Assembly: GCF_014654205.1 (NCBI RefSeq)
Contig: NZ_BNAW01000005.1
Location: forward strand, 124,001-188,000
Source of the DNA: Amycolatopsis bullii
Lineage (GTDB): Bacteria > Actinomycetota > Actinomycetes > Mycobacteriales > Pseudonocardiaceae
Direction: 5' to 3'
DNA: 64,000 bases
The notes below the pieces were generated by a model. It did not search any database. It had not been told where the DNA came from and was given only the letters and a program-made list of their open reading frames with translations. A program made the position numbers and the translations under genes. Every line of letters begins with the position of its first letter. Positions within the stretch are counted from its first letter, which is position 1. Below, piece by piece: positions 8,877 through 16,997 of the stretch.

Positions 8877-9338
8877 ATGACGGGCAGGACCTGGATCAGG
8901 GGAATCGCGGTGGCCGCGGTGGCGGTGCCCGCGGTATGGGCAGGCCCGGCCGGAGCGAGTACGACCGCGTTCCCGAACGACTCGTGGGACATCAGCACCG
9001 ACGTCTCCCCGCTCGGGCTCAGTTCCGGCGGAGCCGTCTGGAGCAACCGGAGCGCCGTCCTGCAGGGCAGCGTCCAGGACTTCGGCGGCGACCACTCGAC
9101 CAGGGTCTACTTCACCGCGTACGCCGGTAGCACGAAGGTCGACGGCGACGGGCGCACCGCGGGCCCCGGCGAGACGGTGCCGTTCAAGTTCTCCATCGGG
9201 GATCCCGACCGGGTCGGCGGATTCGACCGCCTCTCCATCCAGGTCTGCGAGCTCGGCGCGGGCGGGCCGCAACTGTGCAGCCCCGGCATCAACCTGCACC
9301 GGGACGACCTCGGCGAACGCCGGGTCTGGCGCCCGTAA
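8877..9338 (+). CDS. Small secreted protein of unknown function
   Basis: The 153-residue protein begins with a Sec signal (MTGRTWIRGIAVAAVAVPAV, cleavage after GPAGA near 26). The mature part is about 125 residues, rich in Ser, Gly and Asp, with two Cys near the C-terminus (QVCELG and LCSPG) that could form one disulfide. I do not recognise the family. ATG 8877 is preceded by GAGGGG about 9 nt upstream; the frame is open further upstream but only antisense to the SARP gene. It is followed after 19 nt by the SapA-like gene, so the two form an operon facing away from the SARP gene. Confidence 0.85.
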   Translation: MTGRTWIRGIAVAAVAVPAVWAGPAGASTTAFPNDSWDISTDVSPLGLSSGGAVWSNRSAVLQGSVQDFGGDHSTRVYFTAYAGSTKVDGDGRTAGPGETVPFKFSIGDPDRVGGFDRLSIQVCELGAGGPQLCSPGINLHRDDLGERRVWRP

Positions 9339-9357
9339 CAAGCAAAGGGGAAAAACC

Positions 9358-9786
9358 ATGAGCACCCGGATCCGCACCGTGCTCGCCGGCGCGCTGCTGA
9401 GCGCCGCGGCGGTGGTGACGACCGCACTGCCCGCCGCCGCGGCGACGAACCCGTACACCCCGGCCGAGGTGTGCGGCAGCGGCTACCGCGTCATCTCCTC
9501 GAAGCCGGCCAAGACCGACGCCGGACGCGAGTACGGCGGCGTCTACCTGCTCTACAAGTCCGGCGGCTACAACTGCGTCGTGACCATCAAGTGGACGTCC
9601 ATCGGGGTGGCCACCGACACGATGGCCGGGCTGTACCGGGACTCCGAGGACACCAGCCGGAACCTGATCGACCAGGGGAACTTCAAGTACTACGCGGTCG
9701 TGCGCGGCTACGCGCCCGACTGCGTCATGTACGCGGGCTGGGTCGGCGACGCCGTCGCCACCAGCGGGTGGGGCTGGTGTGGCTGA
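9358..9786 (+). CDS. Spore-associated protein A-like secreted protein
   Basis: The 142-residue protein carries a signal peptide ending in LPAAAA (about residue 29) and a mature domain starting NPYTPAEVCGSGYRVI. The pattern of TPxEVCGSGY, an internal YLLYKSGGYNCVVTIK, a FKYYAVV segment and a C-terminal Cys-Gly matches Streptomyces SapA, a small protein found on spores. Four Cys could form two disulfides. An AAAGGGG Shine-Dalgarno tract precedes ATG 9358. It is second in the operon with the unknown secreted protein and ends at a strong terminator. SapA's biochemical role is not established. Confidence 0.85.
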   Translation: MSTRIRTVLAGALLSAAAVVTTALPAAAATNPYTPAEVCGSGYRVISSKPAKTDAGREYGGVYLLYKSGGYNCVVTIKWTSIGVATDTMAGLYRDSEDTSRNLIDQGNFKYYAVVRGYAPDCVMYAGWVGDAVATSGWGWCG

Positions 9787-9805
9787 ACCGGCGTCGCCGG
9801 ACGTT

Positions 9806-9840
9806 GCCTCCGCGGTGATCGACTCGCCGCGGAGGCTTTC
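9806..9840 (+). terminator. Rho-independent-like terminator
   Basis: GCCTCCGCGG (9806-9815) pairs perfectly with CCGCGGAGGC (9827-9836) around an 11-nt loop, followed by TTTC. It sits about 20 nt past the SapA-like stop. Confidence 0.85.
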
Positions 9841-9872
9841 CGCGTCCGCAGCGCCTTCTCCAGCCCGGAAAT

Positions 9873-9912
9873 TTTTGAGGAACGATTGTTCTTGACTGAT
9901 CGTTCCTCAAAA
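9873..9912. promoter_or_regulatory. TetR operator, 14-bp arms
   Basis: TTTTGAGGAACGAT (9873-9886) and ATCGTTCCTCAAAA (9899-9912) form a perfect 14-bp inverted repeat around a 12-nt spacer, in an AT-rich patch 15 nt before the TetR start. Autoregulation by the adjacent TetR is likely. Confidence 0.8.
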
Positions 9913-9927
9913 GTCTAGGGTCGTGGC

Positions 9928-10431
9928 ATGGGAAGGCAACGGGCGTTCGACGAGGACGAGGTGGTGCGCGCCGCCGTGAGGTTGTTCGGTGGCCGCGCGT
10001 ACGACGGGGTGTCCGTCGACGACCTCGTCACCCACCTCGGCGTGCACCGCAACAGCCTCTACAAGACCTTCGGCAGCAAGCGCGGTCTCTACCTCACCGC
10101 GCTGCGCCGTCACCTCGACGACGACGTCCGGCCGCTGGCCGAAGCGCTCGCCGCGGCACCGGACGCCGCGACCGTGCTCAGCCTCGTCACCTCGGCCGAT
10201 CTCGGGCTGCTGCTGCTCGCGGTGGTCGAACGGGCACCGGCCGACGAGGAAGTCGCCGCCGAGGTGGCGGCGGCGCTGGCCGCCGTCGATCAGGCCGTCG
10301 CCGACGCCCTCGGCCTTTCCCCCGCCCTGGCCGGCGCCCTCACCGCCGCCGCACTGGGCATCCTCCTGCGCGGCAACCCCGGCGGTGTCGCCGCCGCCCT
10401 CGCTCCCCGCTTCGACCGACAAGGAAACTGA
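9928..10431 (+). CDS. TetR family transcriptional regulator
   Basis: The 167-residue protein has an N-terminal TetR HTH (about 8-54: FDEDEVVRAAVRLFGGRAYDG, then the recognition segment HLGVHRNSLYKTFGSKRGL) and a short helical ligand domain. The ligand is unknown. It starts 15 nt after a long perfect dyad, so it very probably represses itself and the following gene. The next gene begins one base after its stop, making a tight two-gene operon. Confidence 0.92.
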   Translation: MGRQRAFDEDEVVRAAVRLFGGRAYDGVSVDDLVTHLGVHRNSLYKTFGSKRGLYLTALRRHLDDDVRPLAEALAAAPDAATVLSLVTSADLGLLLLAVVERAPADEEVAAEVAAALAAVDQAVADALGLSPALAGALTAAALGILLRGNPGGVAAALAPRFDRQGN

Positions 10432-10432
10432 C

Positions 10433-10783
10433 ATGGCACTGGTCCACATCGACGGCGACGCCCTCGTCGTCGTGATCGAAGGTCTCGACAAGCTCTGGGC
10501 CCTCAAGAGCAGCCTGACCATTCCCCTGGCCCACGTCCGCGGCGCGACCGCGGACCCCGGCATCGCCGCCGATCCCAAGGGAATCCGCGCGCCGGGCGCC
10601 CACGTGCCGGGCGTGATCACGGCGGGCACGTTCCACCTCGACGGCGAAAAGGTCTTCTGGGACGTCAAGGACCCGTCGAAGGCCGTCGTGATCGAACTCG
10701 ACGACGAGCGCTACGCCCGCCTGGTCCTCCAAGTCGACGACCCGCGCGAGACCGTCACGCTGGTCGAGAACGCCCTGCGCTGA
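10433..10783 (+). CDS. Conserved small protein partnered with TetR
   Basis: The 116-residue soluble protein has a regular beta-rich pattern (ALVHIDGDALVVVIEGLDKL, then LTIPLAHVRGATADP and DDPRETVTLVENAL at the end), with no Cys and no signal. It resembles small actinobacterial proteins that follow TetR genes; I know no assigned function. It starts one nucleotide after the tetR stop, with AAGGAAA as ribosome site. It may be the regulator's target or a binding or sensing protein for the same compound. Confidence 0.85.
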   Translation: MALVHIDGDALVVVIEGLDKLWALKSSLTIPLAHVRGATADPGIAADPKGIRAPGAHVPGVITAGTFHLDGEKVFWDVKDPSKAVVIELDDERYARLVLQVDDPRETVTLVENALR

Positions 10784-10784
10784 G

Positions 10785-11237
10785 ATGGTCTCCCTGCCCA
10801 CCGCGGTCGTGCTGTCGGTGGCCGTCGTGACCGCCACCCCGGCCGAGGCGGCCAACGGCTGCGCGCCGCCCTGCTGCTGCCCGGCAGCGGACCCACCGAC
10901 CGCGACGGCAACCAGCCACCACACTCGGCACCGGCCGCACCGGGCTCGGTGCCTACCGCCACCATCCCGAAGCGCTCGACTACCCGGCCTTCGTCCGGCA
11001 GGCGAAAGCCGCCTACGAGTCGTTGCGCGACCAGCCGGAGGGCGACCAGGCCGCCGAGGCGGCCCGCCAGGGTCAGATCACGCCCGAGCAGCGGCGGGCC
11101 GTCGATTCGGCGCCACACAACGCACACCGGCGCACCGGGCCGGGTACGACTGTCCGAAGTGGACCACCTGCCGCCCGACGCCGGCCACCCTCGCCCCGGC
11201 CGCGCTCGGCGCCCTGCACCGGTTCGCGAGGTGCTGA
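10785..11237 (+). pseudogene. Decayed alpha/beta hydrolase
   Basis: Pieces of one alpha/beta hydrolase appear in different frames. There is an oxyanion-loop segment ALLLPGSGPTDRDGN near 10870, then ALDYPAFVRQAKAAYESLRD near 10970-11030, a QGQITPEQRRAVDS segment near 11070-11110, and a terminal LSEVDHLPPD stretch near 11150 ending at 11237. The nucleophile-elbow region is missing, so there are at least two frameshifts and a large internal deletion. The remnant begins one base after the preceding gene and may once have been the third gene of the TetR operon. No function is expected. Confidence 0.75.
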
Positions 11238-11267
11238 GGACGGAATCCCGTTTGCGGGCCCGAACGA

Positions 11268-11561
11268 TCAGTCGATGCCTTCGACGATGCGGAAGTCACG
11301 CTCGACACCGTCGGCGAGAGCGGCCAGCGCCTCCTGGTAGGCGTCGCTCTCGCGGGCCGCGACGGCCTGCTCGTAGCTGTCGAACTCGACCAGGACGGTG
11401 CGCTCGGCGATTCCCTCGTCATGGGCGGCGACCCGGCCGCCGCGGACGAGGGTCCGGCCGCCCGCCGCCCGGACGGCCGGACCGGCCAAAGCGTTGTAGG
11501 CAGCCAGTTTTCCGGGGTCGGAAATGGTGCGGTAGACGCTGACCCAGTAGCCCTTGGGCAT
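11268..11561 (-). CDS. DUF1330 family protein
   Basis: The 97-residue protein is in the dimeric alpha/beta-barrel superfamily: MPKGYWVSVYRTISDP, LAAYNALAGPAVRAAGGRTLVRGG and AVAARESDAYQEALA are the DUF1330 landmarks. The catalytic role of the family is not established; relatives include antibiotic-biosynthesis monooxygenase-like folds. A strong GGAGGT stands 4 nt before ATG 11561. It lies 23 nt downstream of the MFS exporter gene and is probably the third gene of the MarR-MFS operon. Confidence 0.92.
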   Translation of the reverse strand: MPKGYWVSVYRTISDPGKLAAYNALAGPAVRAAGGRTLVRGGRVAAHDEGIAERTVLVEFDSYEQAVAARESDAYQEALAALADGVERDFRIVEGID

Positions 11562-11584
11562 GGAACCTCCAGTGTCGGAATGAC

Positions 11585-12973
11585 TTATGGGGTGGTCTCG
11601 GACGAGCTTCGGCGGGCGAGGGCGAGGCTGATCAGCGTCGTGATCGCCATGGCCCCGAGGCCGGCCAGCGCCGCGGTGGTGTAGGCGCCGTCGTCGGGGA
11701 AGAGGTGGCCCGGACCGGTGCCCGCGGCGAGGATCAGCCCGCCGATGGCGCTGCCCAGGGAGTAGCCGACGCTGCGGACGACGTAGTTGAAGCTCATCGC
11801 GCTCGACGTCTCGCTTTTGGGGGTGACGGCCAGGATGACGCCGGGCATCGCGGCCGAGAAGCCCCCGACACCGAAACCCAGTACCCCCATCGCCACGAAC
11901 ACTTCGGCCAGGTTCGAGCGGGCCACCGCGAACAGGGCGAACCCGCCGCCGACCACGACGGCGCTGCCGGCCAGGAGCAGGGGGTCGGCGATCCGCGTCC
12001 GGACCCGCGGCGTGAGCTTGCCGGCGACGAACCCCAGCACCGAGAACGGGATGAGGACCAGCCCGGCGACGAAGGTCGTCAGCCCGAAGCCGTAGCCCGC
12101 GCCGCGCGGCGTCTGCGCGTATCGGGTGACGAGCGTGAGCAGCAGGTACATGCCGATCCCGCCGACGAACATGGCGAGGTTCGCCCCGGCGACCGCCGGG
12201 TGCCGCACCGCCCGCACGTCGACCAGGGGTGTCGCGCTGCGCAGCTCGATGACGGCCCAGACGCAGAGCAGCACCACCGCGCCGACGGCGAGGCCCGCCG
12301 CCACGGCGAGGTGCCGGCTCCACAGATCCCGTTCGCCGGCAAGGAACAGCACCAGCAGCAGCGCCGCGGCCAGGACGACCGCGCCCGGCACGTCCACGCG
12401 GGCAGAGCGGCCTTCGGGGGCTTCGGGCATGGCGCGCCAGGCGGTCAAGAGGGCGGCGGCAGTGACGACCAGGCCGAGGCCGTAGGCGACCCGTAGCCCG
12501 CCGAACTCGGCGAGCAGCGCGGCCAGCGGGTAGCCGACGCCGGCCCCGATGATCGAGACCACCGAGATCAGGGCGATCACGGCCGCGCTGCGCGCCTCGG
12601 GGAGGTGGTCGCGGGCCACGCCCATCATCAGCGCGGTGAGACCGAGTCCGACGCCCTGGGCCGCCCGGCCGGCCAGCAGCCACCCGAACGGCAGCGGCAG
12701 CACGGTGAGCGCGCTGCCGCCGACGACGATCGCCAGCGTGGCGAGGATCGTGACCCGCCGGTGCGGGCCGGCGCCGAGCCGCCCCAGTACCGGCGTGGCG
12801 ACGGCGCCGCTGAGCAGCGCGACGGTCAGCGTCCACTGCGCGCTGCCGAGCGAGACGTGCAGCGAGGTCGCCACGCTGGTGATGAGCGGCGTCCCGAGGC
12901 TGGCAACCGCGGCCACGACCAGGGCGATGAAAATCAGGGCGGGAACCAGCAGCCGCGTTTCCGAACGCGTCAC
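11585..12973 (-). CDS. MFS transporter, drug efflux type
   Basis: The 462-residue protein has about 14 transmembrane segments. It shows an MFS motif A-like RLGAGPHRRV between helices 2 and 3, and GVGYPLAALLAEFGGLRVAYGLG, a motif C-like segment, in helix 5. Families of this shape (DHA2) export drugs by proton antiport. GTG 12973 overlaps the MarR stop by four bases (GTGA), which decides the start and shows translational coupling. Control by the MarR protein upstream is expected. The substrate is unknown. Confidence 0.92.
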   Translation of the reverse strand: MTRSETRLLVPALIFIALVVAAVASLGTPLITSVATSLHVSLGSAQWTLTVALLSGAVATPVLGRLGAGPHRRVTILATLAIVVGGSALTVLPLPFGWLLAGRAAQGVGLGLTALMMGVARDHLPEARSAAVIALISVVSIIGAGVGYPLAALLAEFGGLRVAYGLGLVVTAAALLTAWRAMPEAPEGRSARVDVPGAVVLAAALLLVLFLAGERDLWSRHLAVAAGLAVGAVVLLCVWAVIELRSATPLVDVRAVRHPAVAGANLAMFVGGIGMYLLLTLVTRYAQTPRGAGYGFGLTTFVAGLVLIPFSVLGFVAGKLTPRVRTRIADPLLLAGSAVVVGGGFALFAVARSNLAEVFVAMGVLGFGVGGFSAAMPGVILAVTPKSETSSAMSFNYVVRSVGYSLGSAIGGLILAAGTGPGHLFPDDGAYTTAALAGLGAMAITTLISLALARRSSSETTP

Positions 12974-13419
12974 CGCTTCGGCCCTTCGCGTTCCTGGCTT
13001 TCGAGCTCGGCGAGATGCTTCAGTGCCGGCAGGGCCGCCACCAGCGCCTCGACCTCGTCGCCGGTGAGCTCGCCGATCAACCGCTCGAAAGCGTGAACGC
13101 CCGCCTGGCGCCGGGCCCGGACGTAGGAGGCGCCGGCCTCGGTCAGGCACACCAGCGTGATCCGCTTGTCGGACACGTCGCCCCGCCGCTCGACCAGGCC
13201 GGACTTCTCCATCACCCGGACCAGGGTGGTCATCGCGGGCTGGGTGACGCCTTCGACCGCGGCCAGATCGGTGATCCGCCGCGGCCCGGTCCGCTCCAGG
13301 GTGGCCAGCGTCGCGGCGGACGTCAGGCTCATGTCCCGGGGAAGGCGCCGAACCGCCCTGGTGGCCAGGCCGTAGAGGGCGGCCCCGATCGCGGCGGACG
13401 CACTGTCTTGACGGCTCAC
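12970..13419 (-). CDS. MarR family transcriptional regulator
   Basis: The 149-residue winged-helix regulator has the core DMSLTSAATLATLERTGPRR, then ITDLAAVEGVTQPAMTTLVRVMEKSGLVER, and the wing GDVSDKRITLVCLTEAG. It starts at GTG 13419 and its stop overlaps the MFS start. An AT-rich stretch at about 13433-13460 just upstream, unusual in this GC-rich region, probably holds its promoter and operator. The likely job is ligand-relieved repression of itself and the MFS exporter. Confidence 0.93.
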   Translation of the reverse strand: MSRQDSASAAIGAALYGLATRAVRRLPRDMSLTSAATLATLERTGPRRITDLAAVEGVTQPAMTTLVRVMEKSGLVERRGDVSDKRITLVCLTEAGASYVRARRQAGVHAFERLIGELTGDEVEALVAALPALKHLAELESQEREGPKR

Positions 13420-13500
13420 GGGCGAAGCATAGCAGATTTATATTCACAGTTTATGCAAATGGCACGCCCGGGAGATGCGCGCCGACCGTCGCGACGGCAT

Positions 13501-13748
13501 TCAGCCGCGGCGGTAGACGCTCACCAGGACGCCGTACTCGGACTCGCGCGGATTGGCGGGAGCCAGGCCCTGCACCACGGACTCGAGATGGTCCCGAGGG
13601 CGCGGGCCTGGTCCGCCATCAGCCGGAGCACGCGGTGGAACAGCAGGTGCCCTTCGTCGGCGGGAATCTCTTCGGCGACCGTCGCCGGCATCGCCTTGGT
13701 CGCCTCCCCGCCCTCGCCGGTGTCGAACCGATACGTCCGGGCACCGTC
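13501..13748 (-). pseudogene. C-terminal fragment of an unrecognised protein, frameshifted
   Basis: Two overlapping minus-strand frames together give one plausible C-terminus: DGARTYRFDTGEGGEATKAM with MADQARALG in one frame, then HLESVVQGLAPANPRESEYG to VYRRG and a stop at 13501 in another. The frame changes near 13590. There is no plausible start codon or ribosome site upstream, where the divergent S41 fragment begins at 13766. I do not recognise the family. Confidence 0.5.
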
Positions 13749-13765
13749 CCGGCGGGGCGGCGTCC

Positions 13766-14222
13766 GACTTCGGCGGTGCCGAGCACGAGGCCCGGTACGC
13801 GGTCGAGGCCTGGCGCAACGCCGGCGGCTTCCGCCGGGTCGAGCTGCTCGACGGCGGGGTCGGGCTGGTGCGGATCGCGCCTTCCCTGCCGCCGGTCCAC
13901 CTGGCCGAATCGTACGTCCGCGCCGCGTCCGCCCTTTTGTCCTCGGCCACCGCTCTCGTGCTCGACCTGCGTGGAGGCCGCGGCGGCACGCCCGAGACGG
14001 TCGCGCTCGTCTGCGGTCACGCCCGCCGCAACCCGGCTCGAAGGCCCGATCCGGGTGCTCACCAGCCACGACACATTCTCCGGCTGCGAAGAGCTCGCCT
14101 ACGACCTGCAGCGCTCGATGCTCGAAGAAGGCGCGGCCTTCTACGACTTCCTCGCCCGGAAAATGCCCGCCCTGCTCGACGAATGGCACGCCCACCGCGA
14201 CCGTCACGAGGGCGGCCGCTGA
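13766..14222 (+). pseudogene. S41-family peptidase fragment fused to an unrelated tail
   Basis: An S41 (IRBP/C-terminal processing protease-like) segment reads from about 13766 (RYAVEAWRNAGGFRRVELLD) through ALVLDLRGGRGGTPETVALV near 13960. It then changes frame near 14025 to GPIRVLTSHDTFSGCEELAYDLQ. After 14114 the text continues in frame as a different-looking sequence (RSMLEEGAAFYDFLARKMPA) to a stop at 14222. The active-site Ser lies in TFSG, but the N-terminal and C-terminal parts of the protease are missing. It looks like a deletion product and is not expected to be functional. Confidence 0.65.
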
Positions 14223-14248
14223 CGCACCGACAGAAAGGTCGCCGACCC

Positions 14249-15019
14249 ATGCCCGCCCACCTCGAGGTCCCGGCCGCCGACACTCGCCTGCACACCATCC
14301 ACACGCCGGGCGGCGAACCCGGCGTGGTGTTCCTCAACGGCGCCTTCGGCACCACCCGGGACTGGGACCGCGTCGTCCACCGGCTCGCCGGGAAGTACCG
14401 CACGGTCCGGTTCGACGCCCGAGCACGCGGCAGGTCGGGCACCTCGGACGACTACTCGGTCCCGGCCGCCGTCGACGACATCGGGCGCGTCATCCGGGCC
14501 ACCGGCCTGGAACGCCCGGTCCTGGCCGGCTGGTCGCACGGCGCCACGCTCGCCGTGCGCTACGCGGCCCGGCACCCGGGGCAGGTCGCCGGCCTGGTGC
14601 TCGTCGACGGCGCCTACCCGATCAGCATGTCCGACGCGGCGGGCCGGGACAAGGTCCGCGCCCAGTTCCGCCGGCTGGGCTGGATCATGCGCGTCCTCGC
14701 GAAACTCGGCCGCTCGGCCCGCATGTCCCCCGCCGAGGCGGCGGACGTGGTGATCGGACTGGACGCCGTCAACGGCGAACTCGGCACGGACTTCGCAGCC
14801 CTGGACTGCCCGGCCGTGTACGTCATCGGCAGCGGCGCCCACCCGGGCACCACGGAGGAGGAGATGAGCACCCTCCGCGCCGCCGCCGATGACGCGACGA
14901 CGGAAAACCCGCGCGTGTCCGTGTATGCCACCACCGCCTGCAACCACGTGCAGGTCCTCCGCAAGGCACCCGACTCTGTGGCCAAGGCGATCGAGGCGGT
15001 CGTGGACCGATCACACTGA
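14249..15019 (+). CDS. Alpha/beta hydrolase
   Basis: The 256-residue intracellular alpha/beta hydrolase has an oxyanion region FLNGAFGTTRDWD, the strand FDARARGRSG, the nucleophile elbow AGWSHGATLA (Ser about 93) and a C-terminal segment ATTACNHVQVLRKAP that supplies the probable catalytic His. Start ATG 14249 follows GAAAGG. It stands alone downstream of gene fragments and converges with the DUF998 gene. The substrate is unknown. Confidence 0.9.
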   Translation: MPAHLEVPAADTRLHTIHTPGGEPGVVFLNGAFGTTRDWDRVVHRLAGKYRTVRFDARARGRSGTSDDYSVPAAVDDIGRVIRATGLERPVLAGWSHGATLAVRYAARHPGQVAGLVLVDGAYPISMSDAAGRDKVRAQFRRLGWIMRVLAKLGRSARMSPAEAADVVIGLDAVNGELGTDFAALDCPAVYVIGSGAHPGTTEEEMSTLRAAADDATTENPRVSVYATTACNHVQVLRKAPDSVAKAIEAVVDRSH

Positions 15020-15766
15020 TTGCGCCGTTCGATCGCTCCGGCGGACGCGGGTCGGTTCGGACCTGGTTGGGCCGGGCTTCGGGAGGTCGGCGCCGGGCCG
15101 CAGAGCGGCGACGAGGCCGCGGCCGAGGACGACGTGGCCGATCATGATCGGGTAGATCACCGCCCGTTCGAACAGGCCGATGTTCCACGCCCAGCCGGTG
15201 AACACGTCGGCCATGAACACCCCGAACGCGACCAGCCCGAAGACACCCAGCACGATGCTCGCGACGCGGCGGCCATGACCCAGCCCGATCCGGGACGCGT
15301 TGACGCCGACGACGATCGCCATGACGTTCCCGGCCAGCATCACGCCTTGCGCGCCGTAGGTGTGGAACGCGATCAGTCCATTCGCGACGTTCGCGTTCGA
15401 ACCCTGGAAAATCCCGATGAGAGAGACGCCGGCACCGGCCAGGATCGCCAGTGCCACGATCGCGATCGGCCGCGCTCCCCCGCGCAGGTCCAAGGTGAGC
15501 AAGGTGCCCGCGATCAGCAGGATGCCGTAGAGCACCCAACCGGTGTCCATCACCGCCCCGAGCGGGGAATTCCCGACCTGTCCGAACGCGACCTGGCTCG
15601 GACCGGTCAGGCCCAGGTGGCTGACCCAGTTGTAGAACGGCGAGTAGTGCGGCTCCTGCCACGCCGACGCCGTGATCAGCTCGGCCGCCCACGACACGAG
15701 CGGACCGATGAAGAGCAGGACCGCTCCGGTGCGGACGGCGCCGCCGGAGCGCACGATCGGCGTCAC
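15011..15766 (-). CDS. DUF998 family membrane protein
   Basis: The 251-residue protein has six to seven hydrophobic helices. The N-terminal motif SPFYNWVSHLGLTG and the later segment NVANGLIAFHTYGAQ are typical of DUF998 proteins, whose function is unknown. The start is set by the overlap GTGA at 15763-15766 with the aldo/keto reductase stop, so it is translationally coupled to that gene. It ends 9 nt inside the convergent hydrolase gene, a tail-to-tail overlap. Confidence 0.88.
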   Translation of the reverse strand: MTPIVRSGGAVRTGAVLLFIGPLVSWAAELITASAWQEPHYSPFYNWVSHLGLTGPSQVAFGQVGNSPLGAVMDTGWVLYGILLIAGTLLTLDLRGGARPIAIVALAILAGAGVSLIGIFQGSNANVANGLIAFHTYGAQGVMLAGNVMAIVVGVNASRIGLGHGRRVASIVLGVFGLVAFGVFMADVFTGWAWNIGLFERAVIYPIMIGHVVLGRGLVAALRPGADLPKPGPTRSEPTRVRRSDRTAQSV

Positions 15767-16806
15767 TTGAGCGCCATCCCCGGGACGCGGGCGCGGATCG
15801 CGTCCATGGTCGCCTCGTCGGAAACACCCTGCCAGTCGTACCGCGGCGTGTAGGGGGCCGTGAGAGCACGGACGTCTTCGTCGGTGAGCTCGACGTCCAG
15901 CGAGGCGATGGCGTCGTCGATCTGCTGCGTCGAACCGGCGCCGACCAGCGGGGCGGTGACGACCGGCTGGCGGTGCAGCCACGCCAGCGCGATGGACGCG
16001 CGGCTCACCCCGTGCGCGGCCGCGACCTTGCCGACCGCGTCGATGATCGCGCGGTCCGATTCGGCGGACGAGTACAGCAGATCCGCGTACGCCCCGTCGG
16101 TGTCGGCGCGCGCCGTCGACTTCGCGTCGTCCCACGCGCGCGCCAGGCGGCCGCGCGCCAGCGGGCTCCAGACGATCGTGCCGACGCCTTCGTCCAGGCA
16201 CAGTGGGATCATTTCGCGTTCTTCTTCGCGGGCCAGCAGGTTGTAGTGGTCCTGCATGGACACGAACCGGGCCCAGCCGTGCCGCTCCTGCAGGTGCAGG
16301 GCCTTGGCGAACTCCCAGGCGAACATCGACGACGCACCCAGGTACCGCACCTTGCCCGCCTTGACCAGGTCGTGCAGCGCTTCGAGCGTTTCCTCGAGCG
16401 GCGTCGCGTGGTCGTTGCGGTGGATCTGGTACAGGTCGACGTAGTCGGTGTCCAGCCGCCGCAGCGAGTGGTCGATCTCGGTCATGATCACCTTGCGGGA
16501 CAACCCTTTCCCGTTCGGGCCGGGACGCATCGGGTGCCGCAGCTTGGTGGCGATCACGACGTCGTCGCGGTCGGCGAAGTCCTTCAGCGCGCGGCCGAGG
16601 ATTTCTTCGCTGGAGCCGTTGGAGTACATGTTCGCGGTGTCGAAGAAGTTGATGCCCGCTTCCAGGGCGTGCTTGATCAGCGGCCGGGCGTCTTCTTCAC
16701 CCAGGGACCAGACGGGGTGGCCGCGGTCGGGCTCGCCGTAGGTCATCGCGCCGATCGCGACGGGTGAGACGTCCAGGCCGGTGGAGCCGAGTTTCACATA
16801 ACGCAT
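15763..16806 (-). CDS. Aldo/keto reductase
   Basis: The 347-residue NADPH-dependent oxidoreductase has the (beta/alpha)8 AKR fold. The catalytic tetrad is visible as Asp 56 and Tyr 61 (FFDTANMYSNG), Lys 88 (IATKLRHPM) and His 129 (LYQIHRND). Length and motifs fit the YghZ/Kv-beta-like AKR group. GATCTCC upstream on the other strand gives GGAGATC as ribosome site. It is first in an operon with DUF998. A pair of strong operators lies immediately upstream, but the divergent regulator expected there is missing. Confidence 0.95.
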   Translation of the reverse strand: MRYVKLGSTGLDVSPVAIGAMTYGEPDRGHPVWSLGEEDARPLIKHALEAGINFFDTANMYSNGSSEEILGRALKDFADRDDVVIATKLRHPMRPGPNGKGLSRKVIMTEIDHSLRRLDTDYVDLYQIHRNDHATPLEETLEALHDLVKAGKVRYLGASSMFAWEFAKALHLQERHGWARFVSMQDHYNLLAREEEREMIPLCLDEGVGTIVWSPLARGRLARAWDDAKSTARADTDGAYADLLYSSAESDRAIIDAVGKVAAAHGVSRASIALAWLHRQPVVTAPLVGAGSTQQIDDAIASLDVELTDEDVRALTAPYTPRYDWQGVSDEATMDAIRARVPGMALK

Positions 16807-16828
16807 GGGAGATCTCCTGAGAGGCAGA

Positions 16829-16885
16829 ACTCGCGGACAATCCTCCGCAAGTGCTCTTCAAACTAGCGGAGGATTCTCCGCGAGT
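16829..16885. promoter_or_regulatory. Double operator upstream of the aldo/keto reductase
   Basis: Two 20-bp arms (16829-16848 and 16866-16885) are inverted copies with a single mismatch, separated by 17 bp. Each arm is itself a dyad: GCGGAG-GATT-CTCCGC in the right arm, and GCGGA-CAATCC-TCCGC in the left. This is typical of a regulator, often TetR, binding twice between divergent genes. Confidence 0.75.
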
Positions 16886-16997
16886 CAACGAAGGCCTCAT
16901 CCTCGCCGCCTGCATCCACGTCAAGTACCGCCTCCGCGACGCAGCAAGCTGGTCCGGCCAGGTATCCCGCCGGCGCAAATCACAGCGACCGCAGAAA

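Noticed and set aside
8747-9046. Upstream extension of the SARP frame by 100 codons
   Set aside because: It runs under the divergent secreted-protein gene and its promoter; the wHTH domain begins at ATG 8746 with a good ribosome site.
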